This document shows, piece after piece, positions 59,525 to 64,000 of a DNA stretch of 64,000 bases. Each line of letters starts with the position of its first letter. Position 1 is the first letter of the stretch. Below the pieces are notes generated by a model. It had not been told where the DNA came from. It was given only the letters and a program-made list of their open reading frames with translations, and did no database searches. The position numbers were made by a program, and so were the translations under genes. This stretch comes from Glebionis coronaria (taxonomy: Eukaryota; Streptophyta; Magnoliopsida; Asterales; Asteraceae), in NCBI GenBank assembly GCA_025667525.1, contig CM046877.1:27122737-27186736 (forward strand). The letters run 5' to 3'.

Positions 59525-62500
59525 TGTAACACCCCCAAATTACCACGCAGCGGAATACCACTTTGGGGCGCTACTCATAGCACATCACACACAATCATAG
59601 AAAACGACCTCAAAAGAGACATTAAAATATTACACAATCTTGTCTAAAAAGTTTCCCATCCCAATATATATTAAATCAGAGTAGCGTTTTGTCCCCAAAA
59701 CCGTTACCAATACATCACATTCATTAAAGACTTTAAAAGTCATTCATTTCATTTCAAAGGATGGAAAAATAATATAAAGTTTAGACAAGTAAGCACCAAC
59801 TTCCTCCATGCATGCTCCGCTGCTATCCATCTTGATTACCTGAAATACATGCTTAAAATCATCAACACAAAGGTTAAGCAAGTCAATAGGTTTTACAAAT
59901 CATTATTTGAACACAAGAATTTTAATCATCTCTATCTTGTCACACAGACAAGTCATATATTTATCGATAAATGCCTTAAGCTCATGCTACTGAACCTTAA
60001 CCAACACGTCAACCCGTCTCACTTACGGCGCCCCTACTGAAAGGTAATATTGTCATATACCAGCAACCTCTTATACATAATATCCCTTTCAGGTGCTCAT
60101 AAGGATACATACCCTAGGATAAGGTTTGTCAAACTCAAATAGATCTACCATATGTATTAGCGTTTACCTCGCAAGGTAATTAACAGCACATGAAATTCAG
60201 GGACTTCATAAGACAATGGTACTTAGGCATTTATCATCATATTCGGGTCCAGCATACCGAAAACAACTTGTGTTCCTTTTATAAAAACAAGCATGTATTC
60301 CCCCTCGCGGGTTAAAATCATTTACAAGATAATAAAAAAAACGAGGCTATAGACTTACCTTAATAAGAAGTAAGAAACAATAAGTTCTTCGAGACGAGTA
60401 GACGAATGCCGACGAATCAACCACGACCTATAATAGTTGCGTGTACTTAATTTCACATTCAAAATAATATAACACAGAAAATGATATTTTACACTTGTAT
60501 ATATATGTATTAACATGTATTACAAACCAATGCTTAAGAATCCATGTCCAAAATCTAATAAAAATGCATACTTTGAAAGATTTGACAACTTTAACTTTCT
60601 GGCCAACTTTGACTTTTCTAGTCATCTTTGACCTTCAGGTCTGACCTGATTAATTGACCAAATGAACGGTGTTTTCATGATTAAAGACTGAAGCATTTTG
60701 ATGCAAAACGACATTTAGGACAACTTTCTATTTATACCCGAGACCTGAAACTTAACAAAAACGGACCAAAATGCCCCTGCAAGTTTTGTGCGAAATTACA
60801 ATTTTGACGTTAAAATTCCAGATTTTACTTGTAACTTTTACCCCGTTGTTACTCGTTTTCAGGTCTGATTCTCTCGCGGTAGAGGTAAACAACATTCTGA
60901 ACAACTTTTGTGTTTCGGCCGAAGGCCGAAACGGACCAAAAATGACCGATTTACCCCTCGCATCAGATCTGTCAAAAACGACGATTTTTAGAAAAAACGC
61001 AGGTTTTAAATTAGCTAGAAGACCCCTAAATGTTCAGTTTCAAGACCACTTTCCTCGAGGTAGACGTAAAATGACATTTTAAACAACTTCACAGTTTTAC
61101 TCGAACACTGAAACGGAGCAGAAACGACAGATTTACCCCTCGCATCAGATCTGTCAAAAACGACGATTTTTAGAAAAAACGCAGGTTTTAAATTAGCTAG
61201 AAGACCCCTAAATGTTCAGTTTCAAGACCACTTTCCTCGCGGTAGACGTAAAATGACATTTTAAACAACTTCACAGTTTTACTCGAACCCTGAAACGGAC
61301 CAGAAATGAACGATTTTGCCCCTGCAGATTCTGCACAGCAGTTAATTATTTTTATAATGTAAAATCTGATTTTTAACTTTTACAACTTACAAATAGACGC
61401 CAAAACTTCATTTTTGAGAGCTAAGAGTCGTGCCATACATCGAAACGTTCGTATGGACGACGCCTAACATATTCCAAAACTGAAAATCATTTTAGAACAA
61501 TTTCAATTTACCGAAATAATCAAAAACTTTCTGCCTAAATTTAGGTATCTCTCAACCCCTCAAATCAACAATTCTCATCGCCAAAATCAATTTAACACAA
61601 CCAAACTATCCTAACATCAACACCAATCAACTAGAATCATCAAGAACTTCAAAACACTAACATATATTAATTCCTATGGATTCTTAAACATGATCAAACT
61701 ACATGCACATACATAATTGACCTAATGTATTAAAAAAATAAGCAAAAGACTAACAAAAACTTACAAATATCAAGATGATCAAAATCAAACAACCGTAGTG
61801 GGTTCTTGGTTGCACCCGGCTATATCCAACACCAATAGAGGATCAAAAATTTTGATTTTTATAATACCCACTTGTTTTTAGCAATATTTATCAATCCTTA
61901 GCACTTCCCAAACACAAAATTCGGATTACATCATCATTGATGATTTCTTGAAAATTTTAATTTTTCTAAAACACATGCATCATGTTAAATTGATGGTGGG
62001 GATTTGAATAGGAATGATAAGTGAATGATTTTGAATGATTTAATTGTGTTTTTATTGAAGATTTTTGATGATGGCAATGATGGTTGTTGTTTCTGAGTCA
62101 AACCAGAGAGAAAGAATAACAACAGCTCTTTTTTTTTTCTGTGTATCTCTGGTTTTTTTTAAGTAGTGATAATAGTGAGTAAGGGGGTGTTTGGCAACAA
62201 GTTTTGCTAGACATCATAAAAATAAAGTAAGGGTGTGTTTGGTTTAGTGTTGCGCTACCGGTACGAACCAAGACAAAAGGGCTTCGGCCGGTTTTTACCA
62301 TTTTAAAAATGACTATAATTAAATCTCGAGCCCGATAATTTAATTAATGCATAACAAATTATAAGAACACGCTTTCGACTCGTTTACAACCGAATACGAC
62401 CATAAGTCGAAAAATACTAAAAATAAAAATAATAGCTCTCACGGCTAAAATATGGCATTCGTTGTCTTCTCGATTATTTATTGGGTAAATTCCATTCGTC

Positions 62501-62634
62501 AAAACATCAAATAAAGGATCATTCACCGGTTTCCACTTAAACCGTCAAACAATACAATACTTACATTCACCTAGAAATTCAAAATCGGTAACATAGTTAG
62601 GGTAAAATAATGGCGTTAAATTCGGGTTATTACA
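59525..62634 (-). repeat. Long LTR (3.1 kb) of a minus-strand LTR retrotransposon
   Basis: In plus coordinates it starts tgtaacacccccaaattacc and ends cgggttattaca, so the minus strand runs TGTAATAACCCG to GGGGGTGTTACA. The purine tract aaggaggtgagaa (minus strand) adjoins it at 62635-62647, making this the 3' LTR. The size and end style suggest a Ty3/Gypsy element, which I cannot confirm without pol. The ORFs inside are short and meaningless. Confidence 0.65.
60951..61320. repeat. 182-bp tandem repeat inside the long LTR
   Basis: Units begin ttacccctcgcatcagatct at 60951 and ttacccctcgc at 61133, with the start of a diverged third unit near 61315. The first two are nearly identical, differing at a handful of bases. 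Confidence 0.85.
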
Positions 62635-64000
62635 TTCTCACCTCCTTAAAGGAGCGACGTCCCGGCGCTCGAATCACTTCATACTCGTATTGTGCACTAC
62701 TCGGAAGGATGAAGGCACTTCTTTCTAAAGATGTCCTCACGTTCCCACATGAATCTTGATCTACGTCTCGAATTCCATCAATACTTCTTCAAGCTCGACA
62801 CACGTGAATTACACGAATTGCACGAAGCTCATCCGACGACTCCAATTTTATATTTCGTCAAAAGCGAGTTCATCGATACGGACATCATTCGGCGTATACA
62901 TTACTCTATCGGACGCATTACGATCTAAATCAAAACACAAAAAGAAATCACTAGGGACGTAAAATCAAGTCACGACATATTTGGAAAATAACCAAACCAT
63001 GCCAAATCAATAAATTCAATCGTGTTAGCTCATGCTTGCTAAATAGCCAAGCCATGATAAATAAGAATACTTGACAAGACCTTCGGGTAAATCCAGTCAA
63101 TTGGAAGATTGCAAGTTAAAGGATATCCACTGGCCGGATAGCTACGGACGCATATTAAGAAGAAATAATAAGAAAGTATTTTCGTCATCGTAGGGCTCAC
63201 ACTCGGATCCATACGCAAAAGATAATACAAGAACACCATCTCACTTCCGCCCACGCGCATCAAAGTCTCAATAAACATTGTCGTTGAAGGTCAAAAAGAT
63301 ATTACATGGTACGTGTTCTCAATGATCGGACGTCATTTGACAATGTCGTCTCAAGTTCTCACAACTTACGATCATTCGACTAGATCACATACCACATAAG
63401 TATCTAAATGCAAAGGTCGAACATAAACATCAAATACAGATTTCCACCGTTGATCATCGTGAAAACCTTGAATGAACCATTGATAATACAACTTGATCTC
63501 CAAAGTCTTTACACTTGCGGTGGCGGCTTCAACATACTCCTCGAAGTGATAACGAATTTATTAATTCCAATCATTAAGAATTTTGGTCCATTGGCGAAGA
63601 TTCGCAACATATCGGGCGTACCATTAACTTCTGCTCTAGTGTTAAACATACAAAAGCATCCCACCAAATTCTTCTTCAGCATTCATCATACAAGGCGCCC
63701 CAATAACTTCTACTTCAGTGTTCAAGGTGATGCATCATATTCCTCATTTAGTTCATCATACTAGCCCCCAAGAGTTTCGTCATCAAGTGAAGTCTTCTGT
63801 AACCTTTCGATAGTAGCAAGTAAAATTACAAGATCTTCATATCCACGATAAGTTGTCGTTGATAACTTGATCCTCAATCAATCCACAAATACACGCATAA
63901 ATCCTGATGACGCTTAAACAAGTCGCCTATACTCGAAACGGTTAACGGTTCTTAACAATCTGCTTATAAAGCTTGCTATCATCGAGACACATTAGAAATG
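62635..64000 (-). mobile_element. 3' non-coding end of the minus-strand LTR retrotransposon, cut by the window edge
   Basis: It starts with the purine tract next to the LTR. ORFs on both strands are under 120 codons and resemble no polymerase or integrase, so this is probably the untranslated part downstream of pol. Pol would lie beyond 64000. Confidence 0.5.

Overview
This window looks like nuclear DNA of a eudicot plant. It has no operons or ribosome binding sites, its genes have GT-AG introns, and most of the length is AT-rich repeat DNA. Asteraceae is my best guess, because one SIRE-like Copia element carries a plant-transposon-type extra ORF that I associate with that family, but the window alone does not prove it.

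The only genes that read intact are three tandem GH28 polygalacturonases (exopolygalacturonase type) on the minus strand: PG1 (12392-14030), PG2 (16358-18269) and PG3 (22250-24108). Each has three exons, a signal peptide, all four GH28 motifs and a TATA box about 70 bp upstream of the ATG. PG2 and PG3 lie in two copies of a segment of about 4.8 kb (about 14130-18938 and 20046-24787) that also carries a broken LINE reverse transcriptase. A fourth copy, PG4, is a relic. Its last exon survives in three pieces (24908-25172, 31521-31551, 45631-45730) and a promoter-like stretch remains near 49.44-49.69 kb. Copia elements are nested in between.

Left part (1-12 kb): a 2.9-kb non-coding LTR element (470-3391) and a 7.6-kb non-coding LTR element (4055-11630). 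The second has 800-bp LTRs that differ at only two visible positions, so it inserted recently. Middle (25-45.6 kb): Copia-1 (25173-31515, plus strand) sits inside PG4 with a clean 5-bp target duplication; Copia-2 (SIRE-like, to 42791, plus strand) ends inside the gag of Copia-3 (minus-strand remnant, 42792-45621), which also holds a 549-bp hAT-like element with a perfect 8-bp target duplication.

Right part (45.7-64 kb): hAT-type MITEs, two fold-back elements, a shortened hAT element (49881-51592) whose transposase remnant is itself split by a MITE, minisatellites, a small gene for an acidic coiled-coil protein with a one-base frameshift (55365-56000), an RPA1-like single-strand DNA-binding protein pseudogene of about 11 exons (56901-59376), and a 3.1-kb LTR with the adjoining 3' end of a minus-strand LTR retrotransposon that runs off the window.

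Functionally, the live content is a small pectin-degrading enzyme family that has grown by tandem duplication. Everything else is mobile DNA at different stages of decay, possibly including Helitron-related material (candidate 3' ends, RPA-like gene).
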